Of a stretch of 64,000 bases of DNA, positions 1 through 8,027 are shown one piece after another. How positions within the stretch are numbered: position 1 is the stretch's first letter; every line of letters begins with the position of its first letter. This stretch comes from JANRKB01 sp033763695 (GTDB taxonomy: Bacteria; Planctomycetota; Phycisphaerae; Phycisphaerales; UBA1924). The stretch is taken from positions 1 through 64,000 of the forward strand of contig JANRKB010000020.1 in NCBI GenBank assembly GCA_033763695.1. The letters are read 5' to 3'. The notes under the pieces are model-generated. The model had not been told where the DNA came from, searched no databases, and saw only the letters and a list, made by a program, of their open reading frames with translations. Position numbers and translations under genes: made by a program.

Positions 1-639
1 CTCCTCGACGGCGTCAACGCGCGGCAGTTCGACCGGCCGGTCAACCCCGCGCTGCTCATCGCCGCCAACGACGCCGCGAGCGCGTGGAGTTCGGCCTTTG
101 CCGACGCCGTCGCGGCCCGCAACGCCGCCGAAGCCGCGACCCAGAACAAGCAACACGCCCGGGCCGCCTACGAAGCCGCGCTGCGCCCGATCGTGCGGCA
201 GTTGCAGTCGCTCCCCGAAGTGACCAACGGCGACCGCGCGAGCCTGGGGATCACCGTCGCGTCGCCGCGCCGCAGCGTCGTGCCCCCGCCGCCTTCGCCG
301 CGGGTCGCGATCGTCGACGCGGGCGCGCGGCTCACGCACACGCTCCGCCTGTTCGACACCGCCGCGCTCGCGCCCGGCGGCAACGCCCGGGGACGCACCG
401 CCCGCCCGCGCGGCGCGGCCCGCGCCGAACTCTTTGTCGCGTTCACCCCGCCCGGCAGCCCCGCCCCCTCAGATCTCGACGCCTTCCGCTATGTCCAGAG
501 CATCAGCGACGGCCACGCCACGCTGTCGTTCGACGCGGCCCGCGGCGGACAACAGGCCCACTACCTCGCACGCTGGGTCAACACCGCGGGCCAACCCGGG
601 CCGTGGAGCGAGACGGCGTCAGCGACGGTAGCGGCGTGA
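1..639 (+). CDS. C-terminal part of a hypothetical coiled-coil / FN3-like protein (5' truncated)
   Basis: The frame is open from the first base to a TGA at 637-639, so the start lies outside the window and 212 residues are visible. The first ~65 residues are Ala-rich and helical with heptad-like spacing. The last ~60 residues (AHYLARWVNTAGQPGPWSE) look like the final strands of a fibronectin-III-like fold. This helix-plus-FN3 arrangement occurs in uncharacterised planctomycete and Bacteroidetes proteins. I cannot assign a function. It ends 41 nt from the convergent ankyrin gene. Confidence 0.7.
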   Translation, partial: LLDGVNARQFDRPVNPALLIAANDAASAWSSAFADAVAARNAAEAATQNKQHARAAYEAALRPIVRQLQSLPEVTNGDRASLGITVASPRRSVVPPPPSPRVAIVDAGARLTHTLRLFDTAALAPGGNARGRTARPRGAARAELFVAFTPPGSPAPSDLDAFRYVQSISDGHATLSFDAARGGQQAHYLARWVNTAGQPGPWSETASATVAA

Positions 640-680
640 GACTGGCGGCATACGCGAGCGACCCGCTGCCCCGCAGAAGC

Positions 681-2432
681 TCAAGTCGGCCGGAATGTCG
701 CACGCTCGTGCCGCGCCCAACACTCGTACGCGCAGAGTGACACGATGCAAGAGAGCTTCTCCTTGCGCCATGTGTCCGCGTAGACCGATGCCTTTGACAC
801 CGGGATCTGGCTTGCAAACTTCTCAACGTACTCGCGAAGCACCGGTTCGGCCGCGGCAACAAACTCGTCGCGGCTGTTCGGCATGGGCTGACCTTCAAGG
901 CGCACCCCGCTCAATCCCTTCAAGAACGCTTGATACGACTCGTCGTAGTCGGTGGCATCGCGACAAAGCGACGCGATGACATGCATCAGCGGCGTAAAGC
1001 CGTCGGCGTCCGTTGCAAGCGGGTCCGCGCCCGCCCGGAGCAGGGCTCGGGTCTTCACGTCCTTGTCCACGCCAACGCCGTTGGCGGCGTGGAAGAGCAG
1101 CGGGAGTTCGATGCGTGTGCAGGACTCGCCGCTGCAATCGTGCTTTCGACAGACGGCGTTCGGGTCCGCGCCGAGTTCGCAGAGCACCTGGACTTCGATA
1201 TCAGTGCCGTCTTCGATCGCGCGAGCGAGCGGCGTCTGATCGTTCTTGTTGCGGTGTTCGATGTTGACGCCGAGTTCCTTGAGGTAGCCCAGCGTGTCGC
1301 GCACCGACTCTTCGGCATTGGCCTCGCCGTTAACATCGATGGCGGCGTGGAACGCGTTGTAGCCGAGTTCGGAGACCGCGTGCGGATCGGCCCCCGAGGC
1401 GACGAGCAGGCGGAGCAGGGCCGGGTAGCGGCCGGATCCGACCGCGGACATAAACACCGTGTAGCCCCGGTCGTGAGCGGCATTGACGCTTGCACCCGCC
1501 TCAATGAGCGCCTTGACGCCGGAGAATGCGCTTTCGCCATCGCTGAACAAACTGACAAGCGGGGTCCATCCGTACTCATCAACGTCCTCCCGCGGCAGCC
1601 CCGCCTTCATGAGCACGCGGACAACGTCGACGGAGTTTGCGCAGTACATCGCCGTGCGTTTCGAGTTGTCCCGTGCCTTCGGATCCGCACCGGCCGCGAG
1701 GAGCAAGCGGACACATTCGGCACTCCCCGACCGGGCGGCTCGGAAAAGCGGGATCTCGTACTCGGAGGGAGCCGAGACTTGCTGCTCAATCATCTCCGCT
1801 TCCATCTCCCGCACCCCGTCCTCCATGAACTCCCGGAACTCCTGCGGAATGGTTTCAAACAGCTCGGGCGTACCGGCGCGGTATTCGGCCATGTGTTCCA
1901 TCATGCGTTGGTGGTTCTCGCGGGCCGCGACAGGGTCCCAGTATCCGTTGGGATTCAGCCCGTGCTCGAGCAGCAGATTCACGCGTTCGGCGTCGCCGGC
2001 CGCAGCGACGTCGCACAAGAGCCGATTCAAGTCCTCCGGGTCTTGGGGCAAGGGACTACCTGCATCGAGTAAGCGCCCGGCACGAGCGGCATCGCCGCCG
2101 GGCTTGTAGTTCCAGCCGAGTCCCTTCACCGCAAACGTCGCTGCCGAGTCCCCGTTGAGAATGACTTTTGGGTCAGCGCCCAGTTCCAACAGCAACGCCA
2201 CGGTTGAATCGGTCGCCCCATCGCCGGAACCCGCGGCGACCATCAGCGGGGTTGCTGGCCACTCTGTCGCGCCAGGATCAAGGCCGATGTCGAACACGGC
2301 ATTCACGTCTGCCCCTGAAGCGACGATCCTGCGGATCGCGGCGTGGTCGCCCTCTCGCGCGGCTCGGTGCAGCGGCGGCTCGCCAGCTTTGGGCGGCAGA
2401 TACTCCCTGTTTCGCGCTTCAGAACTCTCCAT
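681..2432 (-). CDS. Ankyrin-repeat protein
   Basis: This 583-residue protein has repeated ankyrin signatures along most of its length (PLHRAAREGDHAAIRRIVASG, PLFRAARSGSAECVRLLLAAG, TPLARAIEDG, TPLMHVIAS). Ankyrin arrays bind other proteins, and no enzymatic domain is visible. I place the start at the ATG at 2432 (MESSEARNREYL). A longer reading begins at 2519, but its first 29 residues would be encoded partly by a non-coding 40-bp repeat, so I reject it. The GGAG upstream of 2432 is 14 nt away, so the ribosome site is poor. No signal peptide is visible, suggesting a cytoplasmic protein. Its partner is unknown. Confidence 0.85.
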   Translation of the reverse strand: MESSEARNREYLPPKAGEPPLHRAAREGDHAAIRRIVASGADVNAVFDIGLDPGATEWPATPLMVAAGSGDGATDSTVALLLELGADPKVILNGDSAATFAVKGLGWNYKPGGDAARAGRLLDAGSPLPQDPEDLNRLLCDVAAAGDAERVNLLLEHGLNPNGYWDPVAARENHQRMMEHMAEYRAGTPELFETIPQEFREFMEDGVREMEAEMIEQQVSAPSEYEIPLFRAARSGSAECVRLLLAAGADPKARDNSKRTAMYCANSVDVVRVLMKAGLPREDVDEYGWTPLVSLFSDGESAFSGVKALIEAGASVNAAHDRGYTVFMSAVGSGRYPALLRLLVASGADPHAVSELGYNAFHAAIDVNGEANAEESVRDTLGYLKELGVNIEHRNKNDQTPLARAIEDGTDIEVQVLCELGADPNAVCRKHDCSGESCTRIELPLLFHAANGVGVDKDVKTRALLRAGADPLATDADGFTPLMHVIASLCRDATDYDESYQAFLKGLSGVRLEGQPMPNSRDEFVAAAEPVLREYVEKFASQIPVSKASVYADTWRKEKLSCIVSLCAYECWARHERATFRPT

Positions 2433-2478
2433 TGCCGATTCTACGACTCCGAGTGAAGTCTCCGGATGCGCAGCGATC

Positions 2479-2518
2479 GCAGGGAGAGGTGCGGAGAGGG
2501 CGGCACGCCCTCTCTGCA
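2479..2518. repeat. 40-bp direct repeat, copy 1, with inner hairpin
   Basis: This copy is identical over 40 bp to positions 3130-3169. Inside it, 9-bp perfect arms (GAGAGGGCG / CGCCCTCTC, 2494-2502 and 2506-2514) enclose the loop GCA. With one G-T pair the arms extend to 13 bp and end in TGC/GCA. It lies just upstream of the ankyrin start. Confidence 0.9.
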
Positions 2519-3129
2519 TCCGCGCCGACGCAACACATTAAACGCGTGGAACGATCCGATGCACGCGGCGATCGACGCACGATCGCCGCCCGTCGGCGGA
2601 GCACAGCACTGCGGCTGCAGGCACGGCAAGTGCAGGGGGCTGGCCGCCCCCTGCAACCCCGGCTCAGAAAGGCTCAACGCTCTGTGACATTCGCGCGGGA
2701 ACACACATCTGTGTGTGGCCGGTGGATTTGCAGGGTGGGGTGCAGGCGAGGGGTGCAACCCCTCCCGGCGCGAGCAGTGACACAGTGGCAACGGCGCGAT
2801 GCCGAGGAACGTTGGGCGCGACGACTCCCGGCGCGGGCAGCCCAACGCGACGCGTCGTGTGGAGCGAAGCACCACAACACCACGCGGCTGGCTTGATGGG
2901 CTTCCGCCGCCCCTGCCGGGGCGGACCGAGACAGAACACGCGTTCCACGGGTTGCGCGTCGGCGGGCTGCGCCGCGCCGCCGCTCCACCCGTGGCGATAC
3001 ACCGTCGCCCCGTTGGGGCGAGCGGACGCAAGAGTGACGTTGACGACGAGCAGGCAGCACGCGATTGATCGCTCGCCGCATGAACCGGGCGTCGCTTCAG
3101 GGCGAAGATTCGGCGCGATGGCTCTCTGG
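2519..3129. repeat. Gene-free island of perfect hairpins
   Basis: I see no credible gene in this 611-nt stretch. It holds a series of inverted repeats: 2631-2655 (10-bp arms, TGCAGGGGGC), 2701-2716 (7 bp, ACACACA), 2748-2764 (7 bp, GAGGGGT), 2810-2817 with 2840-2847 (8 bp, CGTTGGGC), 2907-2924 (7 bp, CCGCCCC), 2945-2952 with 2987-2994 (8 bp, CCACGGGT) and 3005-3021 (7 bp, TCGCCCC). Open frames here are low-complexity translations of these palindromes. The density and variety are unlike a terminator. It resembles the hairpin-rich dispersed elements of planctomycete spacers, an attribution made from memory. Confidence 0.75.
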
Positions 3130-3169
3130 GCAGGGAGAGGTGCGGAGAGGGCGGCACGCCCTCTCTGCA
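3130..3169. repeat. 40-bp direct repeat, copy 2
   Basis: Identical to 2479-2518, in the same orientation. The two copies bracket the hairpin island. Confidence 0.9.
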
Positions 3170-3200
3170 CATGCGCACCTTCGCGCGACGCCACGCACGC

Positions 3201-3238
3201 AACAAAAACAATCCGGCCCGCGATCGCTCGCGGGCCGG
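3201..3238 (-). terminator. Rho-independent terminator of the ribosomal superoperon
   Basis: An 11-bp perfect stem (arms 3213-3223 and 3228-3238, CCGGCCCGCGA) closes a 4-nt loop. On the minus strand it is followed by ATTGTTTTTGTTGC. It lies about 100 nt after rplQ. A second, 8-bp hairpin without a T-run sits between them (3298-3305 with 3315-3322). Confidence 0.9.
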
Positions 3239-3341
3239 GGATGAACTTGATTGTCGTGTCCGCTCGAACTCCGACTTGCTCGCCTCGCTCGGCGATCTGG
3301 CCCGGCTTGGAAATCCGGGCCACCGTCAGAGCCCCCGCGAA

Positions 3342-3977
3342 TCACTCGGCCTTGGCTTCGGTCGCCTTGGCTTCCTTGCGGACCTTGGCGGCGAACGCCG
3401 TGCGGCGGTCGGCCTGGCGACGGCGGGCGCTGGCCTTGCCGCCGATCTCCGGGCCTTCCTCAGCGCCCACAAACTGCAGGACGCAGAGCTCGGTGCCGTC
3501 GCCGACGCGGTGGCGGCCGAGCTTGATGATGCGGGTGTAGCCGCCGGCACGATCGGCGAACGTCGGGCCGACGTTCTCGAAGATGTGCTTGACGACCTTG
3601 GGAGCCTTGCGCAGTTCGCCGTAGCGGTTGCGCTCAACCTGAGACGACTCGGGCACGCCCTTGAAGAACTCCGCCGCGCGATCGCGGAGGGCGGTCACGG
3701 CCTTGGTCTCGGCCTCGTCGGGCTTCTTGCTCAGGTAGAGCCAGTCGAAGCCGCGGCGATCGCCGCCGAGCTTGGCGACGACCATGCGGCGGGCCGCGAG
3801 GTCGCCACGCTTGGCGAGGGTGACGATCTTCTCAACGAAGGGCTGAACGGCCTTGGCCTTCGGGATGGTCGTGGTGATCTGGCCGTGCTCGAACAGCGCC
3901 ACCGCGAGGTTGCGGAGCAATGCCGTGCGGTGGGACGAGGTTCGATTCAGCCGGTAGCCGGCTCGACGATGGCGCAT
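3342..3977 (-). CDS. rplQ: 50S ribosomal protein bL17 with internal insertion
   Basis: Large-subunit protein near the peptide exit tunnel; last gene of the superoperon. The start MRHRRAGYRLNRTSSHR matches the family. The ATG at 3977 has GGAG 9 nt upstream, and I prefer it to an in-frame TTG at 3986. The conserved C-terminal half (HIFENVGPTFADR..GGYTRI) is separated from the N-terminal half by about 55 extra residues (roughly 71-126, charged). A basic Ala/Lys tail follows residue 172. The usual family length is near 120 residues and this one is 211. I believe such insertions are common in planctomycete L17. Confidence 0.97.
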   Translation of the reverse strand: MRHRRAGYRLNRTSSHRTALLRNLAVALFEHGQITTTIPKAKAVQPFVEKIVTLAKRGDLAARRMVVAKLGGDRRGFDWLYLSKKPDEAETKAVTALRDRAAEFFKGVPESSQVERNRYGELRKAPKVVKHIFENVGPTFADRAGGYTRIIKLGRHRVGDGTELCVLQFVGAEEGPEIGGKASARRRQADRRTAFAAKVRKEAKATEAKAE

Positions 3978-4118
3978 GACTGACAACTCCAGACAAACTG
4001 CGGGTCAGGCCCTGCCCGGCCCGCGAAAGAAGCCTCTCGAAAGACCCGGCCACGGGCGCCGGCTCTCCCCCACCCTCGCCAGACCGGCAAACCGGACGGG
4101 CGGAGCAGGGTCATTACT

Positions 4119-5135
4119 TTAGGCCGGAATCTCCGGCTTGGTCACCTGATAGCCGTCGGGCAGCTTCATGCCCAGGTCCAGACCCATGTCCAGCAGCTTG
4201 CGCTTCACTTCACGCAGGCTGGTGCGGCCAAAGGAGCGGAGCTTGAGCAGGTCGGCGTCGGTCATGACGACGAGCTGCGCGACGGTCTCGATGCGGGCCG
4301 ACTCCAGGCAGTTGCTGGCGCGGACCGACAGTTCGAGCTCGTTGATCGAGAGGTTGAGCTTGCGGATGAGGTCTTCGTCGACCCCCGCCGCCGCCGCTGC
4401 CTCGTCGCTCACGCGATCGTCGCCCATCTCGAAGTACTGGACGAACGGATTGAGGTGCTTGCGGAAGATCTTGGCGGCCTCGACCAGCGCCATCTCGGGG
4501 CTGAGCGTGCCGTTGGTCCAGATCTCCATCGTGAGCTTGTCGTAGTCGGTCTTCTGGCCGACGCGGGCTTCCTCGACCTTGTAGCGGACGCGCTGCACGG
4601 GCGAGTAGATGGCGTCGACGTGGATGAGCCCGATTTCCTGCTCTTCCTCGTTCTCGTACTGCTCGCTGGCGGGCACATAGCCGCGGCCCTTGGCGACCTT
4701 CAGCTCCATCTCAAAGTCGATCTTGTCGGTCAGCGTGGCGATGACCAGATCGCGGTTGAGAATGGTGACGGCGGTGTCGGCCTCGATCATGTCGGCGGTG
4801 ATCTCGCCGGGGCCGCGTGCCGCGAGCTTCATCGTCTTGGGCTCATCGCCCTCGAGGCGGACGATGAGGTTCTTGACGTTCAGAACGATGTCCGTCACGT
4901 CCTCCATCACGCCGGGAAGGCTGGAGAACTCGTGCGGAGCGCCCTTGATCTTGATCGACGTCACGGCGGCACCCTCGAGGCTCGAGAGCAGCACGCGACG
5001 CAGCGAGTTGCCGACGGTCGTTCCGAAGCCCTTCTCGAAAGGCTCAACGGAGAATCGGCCGTAGACATCGCTCTTGTAGCGGGAATCAGCCAGCACCCGA
5101 GTCGGGAGCTCCAGACCGCGCCAACGGAACCTCAT
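4119..5135 (-). CDS. rpoA: DNA-directed RNA polymerase subunit alpha
   Basis: The alpha subunit dimerises to nucleate RNA polymerase. The N-terminal domain covers about residues 1-230 (GNSLRRVLLSSLEGAAV). The C-terminal domain, which binds UP elements and activators, covers about 260-325 (LELSVRASNCLESARIETV .. LLKLRSFGRTSLREV). ATGs occur at 5144 and 5135. AAGGA lies 8 nt before 5135 but touches 5144, so I choose 5135 (338 aa). It follows rpsK directly; rpsD, which normally lies between them, is absent. Confidence 0.98.
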   Translation of the reverse strand: MRFRWRGLELPTRVLADSRYKSDVYGRFSVEPFEKGFGTTVGNSLRRVLLSSLEGAAVTSIKIKGAPHEFSSLPGVMEDVTDIVLNVKNLIVRLEGDEPKTMKLAARGPGEITADMIEADTAVTILNRDLVIATLTDKIDFEMELKVAKGRGYVPASEQYENEEEQEIGLIHVDAIYSPVQRVRYKVEEARVGQKTDYDKLTMEIWTNGTLSPEMALVEAAKIFRKHLNPFVQYFEMGDDRVSDEAAAAAGVDEDLIRKLNLSINELELSVRASNCLESARIETVAQLVVMTDADLLKLRSFGRTSLREVKRKLLDMGLDLGMKLPDGYQVTKPEIPA

Positions 5136-5348
5136 GTGATCCATCCTTCTCTTTCAGCAGGGCCCTTGCGGACGGCACACCCCGGCTCAAGACAACATTC
5201 GTCCTGCTGAAGCGACGAGTGGTCTTTTCTGCGGAGTTTGCTGGGCGGCCGACGCTCGCGCGGCGTGCCGCTCCCTTCACGATTCAACCCATGACGACAT
5301 CCGCGTGACCCGGCACGCCGAGCACACGCGGACGACGATGACTCTTGA

Positions 5349-5723
5349 TTACACGCGACGACGCTTGCGGGGGCGGCAGCCGTTGTGCGGGACCGGGGTG
5401 TGATCCTCGATCGCCGTCACACGCAGGCCGGTGGAGACCAGGCCGTTCACCGCGCTCTCACGACCCGAGCCCGAGCCCTTGATGCGGATCTCGACTTCGG
5501 TCATGCCCATCTTGCGGACCTTCTGGCCGCAGGTTTCGGCGGCGCGGGTCGCGGCGAAGGGCGTGCTCTTGCGAGCGCCCTTGAAGCCGATGGTGCCGGC
5601 CGAGTCCCAGGCGATGGTTTCGCCGTTCATGTCGGTGATGGTGACGAGCGTGTTGTTCTGCGTCGCCTTGATGTGGGCGATGCCACGCACGACGTTCTTG
5701 CGAATCTTGCCCTTCTTGGCCAT
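5349..5723 (-). CDS. rpsK: 30S ribosomal protein uS11
   Basis: Protein of the 30S platform, 124 aa. It contains the family core IKATQNNTLVTITDMNGE and ends GCRPRKRRRV. The ATG at 5723 is preceded by GAGGAG at 6 nt. The 183-nt spacer to rpsM holds two arrays of 7-nt repeats. Confidence 0.98.
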   Translation of the reverse strand: MAKKGKIRKNVVRGIAHIKATQNNTLVTITDMNGETIAWDSAGTIGFKGARKSTPFAATRAAETCGQKVRKMGMTEVEIRIKGSGSGRESAVNGLVSTGLRVTAIEDHTPVPHNGCRPRKRRRV

Positions 5724-5772
5724 TGCAATCTCCTCGGATCATCCGACCGCGATGGGTCGTACCCGATTTTCC

Positions 5773-5814
5773 TGGGACAGGCACTGGGCACGAGGCACAG
5801 GGCACTCGGGACCG
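5773..5814 (-). repeat. Heptamer-periodic repeat, GGCACNN type
   Basis: The motif GGCAC begins at 5780, 5787, 5794 and 5801, exactly every 7 nt. Degenerate units flank it on both sides (TGGGACA at 5773, GGGACCG at 5808). It lies in the rpsM-rpsK spacer, within about 90 nt upstream of the rpsK start. Confidence 0.75.
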
Positions 5815-5875
5815 GAACCTGCCGCTTATGAACCCACACGCGACACCGAGGTCCGGACACGCGGCGGTCTTCGCC

Positions 5876-5903
5876 GAATGCCGAATCCCCAATGCCGAAT
5901 GCC
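5876..5903 (-). repeat. Heptamer-periodic repeat after rpsM stop
   Basis: There are four 7-nt units on the plus strand: GAATGCC, GAATCCC, CAATGCC, GAATGCC. The array ends 3 nt from the rpsM stop codon, so it is the immediate 3' side of rpsM in the transcript (coding-strand unit GGCATTC). The same kind of array follows rpsH and rplB. Confidence 0.8.
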
Positions 5904-5906
5904 TTC

Positions 5907-6287
5907 TTACTTCGCCTTCACGCCCTTCTTGCCGGCGACCGTCTTCTTCTTGCCCTTGCGGGTGCGGGCGTTGGACTGGGTGCGCTGGCCGCGGACCGGG
6001 AGGCCCTTGCGATGGCGCTCGCCGCGATAGGAGCGGATGTCCTTGAGGCGCTGGATGTTCTGCTGCACCTGACGACGCAGCGCACCCTCGACGAGGTACT
6101 GCGAGTCGATGATGGCGTTGATCTGGGCGAGCTTGGCCTCGTCCACGTCACGCGCACGCTGGTCGGGGTCCACGCCGGCCTCGGCGAGGATCGCCTTGGC
6201 GAACTTGGGGCCGATGCCGTGGATGTACTCCATGGCATAAAGCATTTTCTTGTTGTCGGGAACGTCGATACCCGCGATACGTGGCAC
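5907..6287 (-). CDS. rpsM: 30S ribosomal protein uS13
   Basis: Head protein of the 30S subunit that contacts the P-site tRNA and 5S/23S bridges. It is 126 aa with the family motifs PRIAGID, GIGPKFAKAIL and RSYRGERHRKGLPVRGQRT, and a basic tail. The true start is GTG at 6287 (reads MPRIAG): AGGAG stands 7 nt upstream and the family begins exactly here. A longer reading from 6314 adds eight residues foreign to the family. Confidence 0.97.
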   Translation of the reverse strand: MPRIAGIDVPDNKKMLYAMEYIHGIGPKFAKAILAEAGVDPDQRARDVDEAKLAQINAIIDSQYLVEGALRRQVQQNIQRLKDIRSYRGERHRKGLPVRGQRTQSNARTRKGKKKTVAGKKGVKAK

Positions 6288-6420
6288 GCCGAGGCTCCTG
6301 AAAATCGTGTTCAACGCCTGTCATCGACAGGGCGACCGCCGGGCGGCCGCAATCGAATCGTGACACCACGCCAGCCGCGCCCGCAGGCTTTGGCCACGCG
6401 TGGGAATGATCAACCCCTCA

Positions 6421-6537
6421 TCAACCTTGGACCTGCTTGTGCTTGGGATCGGTCTTGCAAATCACGCGGACCTTGCCCTTGCGGCGGACGACTTGGCAGT
6501 TGCCACAGATCCGCTTCACGCTTGCCTTCACCTTCAT
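6421..6537 (-). CDS. rpmJ: 50S ribosomal protein bL36
   Basis: This 38-residue protein reads MKVKASVKRICGNCQVV and continues to KHKQVQG, the canonical L36. The zinc ligands Cys11, Cys14, Cys27 and His33 are all present. It precedes rpsM as in the alpha operon of many bacteria. It is separated from infA by an inserted PEP-CTERM gene. Confidence 0.96.
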   Translation of the reverse strand: MKVKASVKRICGNCQVVRRKGKVRVICKTDPKHKQVQG

Positions 6538-6715
6538 CGTGCACCTCGCAAAACCGCCGCGCATGGGCAGCCGCCGCCCGCGCGTCAATGGACCCGGACT
6601 TTAGGCGACCCGATTCGTGGAGTCAGCCCGCCGCCTTCAATTTTGAGCGCAGCTTTCACGAGAAACGCCGCCCGCCGCCACCCCGCCGTCCATGATATCC
6701 CGGACACAACGCAAA

Positions 6716-6743
6716 CACCGAGACGGGTCGGCCCGCCTCGGTG
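6716..6743 (-). terminator. Probable terminator after the first PEP-CTERM gene
   Basis: 7-bp arms CACCGAG/CTCGGTG (6716-6722, 6737-6743) enclose an inner 4-bp stem (CGGG/CCCG) across one mismatch. The minus strand then reads TTTGCG, a short T-tract. It lies 51 nt after the gene ending at 6795. Confidence 0.6.
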
Positions 6744-6794
6744 CGATGGTCAGTCAGTCGCCTCATGGTTCATCGCTGAACCTGCCGCGGATCC

Positions 6795-7508
6795 TCAGCT
6801 CATGCGCCGACGACGAACCATGCCGGCGCCCATCGCGATCGCTGGGATCATGAGCGTGCTCGGCGTGGGAACGATGATGATCGTCGCGCCTTCGACAATC
6901 CCGCTCTCGCGGAAGGATGTGGCTGAGGACGAAACGGAGTCGTAGAACGCAAAGGCATTGGTGGGGTCACCCGTTCCGGTTCCCTGCGTCTGCGACACCA
7001 GAGCCGAGAGGCTCATCGAGGAGCCGAGCGCGCGTGATGCGGACATCTTCACAGTCCACGCACCGAGCTGGACCACGCGTGCAGTGGTGAAGTTGGTTGA
7101 GACGTTCGGGGGTTGCTGTGAAAAGTTCAAGAACCCGATCGTCCCGCCCGGGCCGGGCTGCCCGACGCGATAGCTTGCGCCCGACCCTTGCGCTCCGACA
7201 AGACCACCGCCGCCGTAGTCGAACGGCGTCGAACGCACCGGACTGGTGTTTTCGCGCCCGGGAATCTCGTCAGAACTCTCAACGCCATCAAGCTGGAACT
7301 TGGTGAGAACGCCGTTGAGGCCGTACGCGGTGGTGCCGGTCCAGTCGACCATGTAGCGTACTTGCACCGTCGATCCGGCAACGACGCCGACGGACTTGCG
7401 CCACGCCGCACCGTCGTACACCTCGAGGTACGCCTTGGGCGTCGCCCAAGCGAGCGAAGCGGAACCAGCGAACGCCAACAACACAGCGCAGACGGACTTC
7501 TTGTTCAT
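6795..7508 (-). CDS. PEP-CTERM-type secreted protein inside the ribosomal operon
   Basis: This 237-aa protein has a Sec signal peptide (MNKKSVCAVLLAFAGSASLAWA, cleavage near residue 22). Its C-terminus reads VPTPSTLMIPAIAMGAG followed by an Arg cluster, a variant of the PEP-CTERM sorting tag recognised by exosortases. The body is rich in Gly, Ser and Thr and has no recognisable enzymatic domain, which suggests a surface or matrix protein. The ATG at 7508 has GGAG 7 nt upstream. Terminator-like hairpins on both sides mark it as an independent transcription unit between infA and rpmJ. Confidence 0.85.
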   Translation of the reverse strand: MNKKSVCAVLLAFAGSASLAWATPKAYLEVYDGAAWRKSVGVVAGSTVQVRYMVDWTGTTAYGLNGVLTKFQLDGVESSDEIPGRENTSPVRSTPFDYGGGGLVGAQGSGASYRVGQPGPGGTIGFLNFSQQPPNVSTNFTTARVVQLGAWTVKMSASRALGSSMSLSALVSQTQGTGTGDPTNAFAFYDSVSSSATSFRESGIVEGATIIIVPTPSTLMIPAIAMGAGMVRRRRMS

Positions 7509-7641
7509 GGCAGAGCTCCACAAGAGCGCGACAAAGCACCCGGACGCGCCCGCTCCCACCACTGAACAGACATCCCTACTCAAACCTACCTCAGGATTCA
7601 GACATTGCCACTCCAGATGGAATAAACCATCCATACCAATG

Positions 7642-7671
7642 AAAACACCGCCCGGGGAAGCCCGGGCGGTG
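7642..7671 (-). terminator. Terminator downstream of infA
   Basis: An 11-bp perfect stem (7646-7656 with 7661-7671, CACCGCCCGGG) has a 4-nt loop. On the minus strand it is followed by TTTTC. It lies 80 nt after infA and should end the spc part of the superoperon before the PEP-CTERM gene. Confidence 0.8.
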
Positions 7672-7751
7672 ACGTAACTATCAAGAACGTGCTCGCAAGT
7701 CACTTCGGCGTGAGCGGCACTCGCCACCCGCCGCCGACCACCTCGGCACGA

Positions 7752-7976
7752 TCAATGCCGGAAGGTGATCCGCGCCTTGCTCAGGTCGTACGGGCTCATC
7801 TCCACCGTCACGCGATCGCCCGGCAGAATGCGGATGTAGTTCATCCGCATCTTGCCCGACACATACGCGAGCACCTCGGTCTTCTGCTCGTTGGGCAGAC
7901 GCACGCGGAACATCGCGTTGGGAAGGGCTTCCGTGACTTCGGCCTCGAACGTGAACTTGTCGTCCTGCTTACCCAT
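7752..7976 (-). CDS. infA: Translation initiation factor IF-1
   Basis: IF-1 binds the 30S A site during initiation. It is a 74-aa single S1/OB-fold domain with the family motifs GKMRMNYIRILPGDRV and ends DLSKARITFRH. GGAG lies 4 nt before the ATG. It sits 51 nt after secY, the usual order in the spc operon. Confidence 0.98.
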   Translation of the reverse strand: MGKQDDKFTFEAEVTEALPNAMFRVRLPNEQKTEVLAYVSGKMRMNYIRILPGDRVTVEMSPYDLSKARITFRH

Positions 7977-8027
7977 AGATCTCCATCAGACCCGCCCGCG
8001 GACGGATCAAACACCACCTGAACCAGA

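Noticed and set aside
930..2072. 380-codon open frame on the plus strand
   Set aside because: Antisense to the ankyrin gene; the frame is open because of high GC, and the translation has no family character.
2479..3169. CRISPR array
   Set aside because: There are only two copies of the direct repeat, and the hairpins between them differ from each other; spacing is irregular.
2441..3323. Small proteins in the hairpin island
   Set aside because: Open frames there are translations of palindromic repeats with no ribosome sites or family character.
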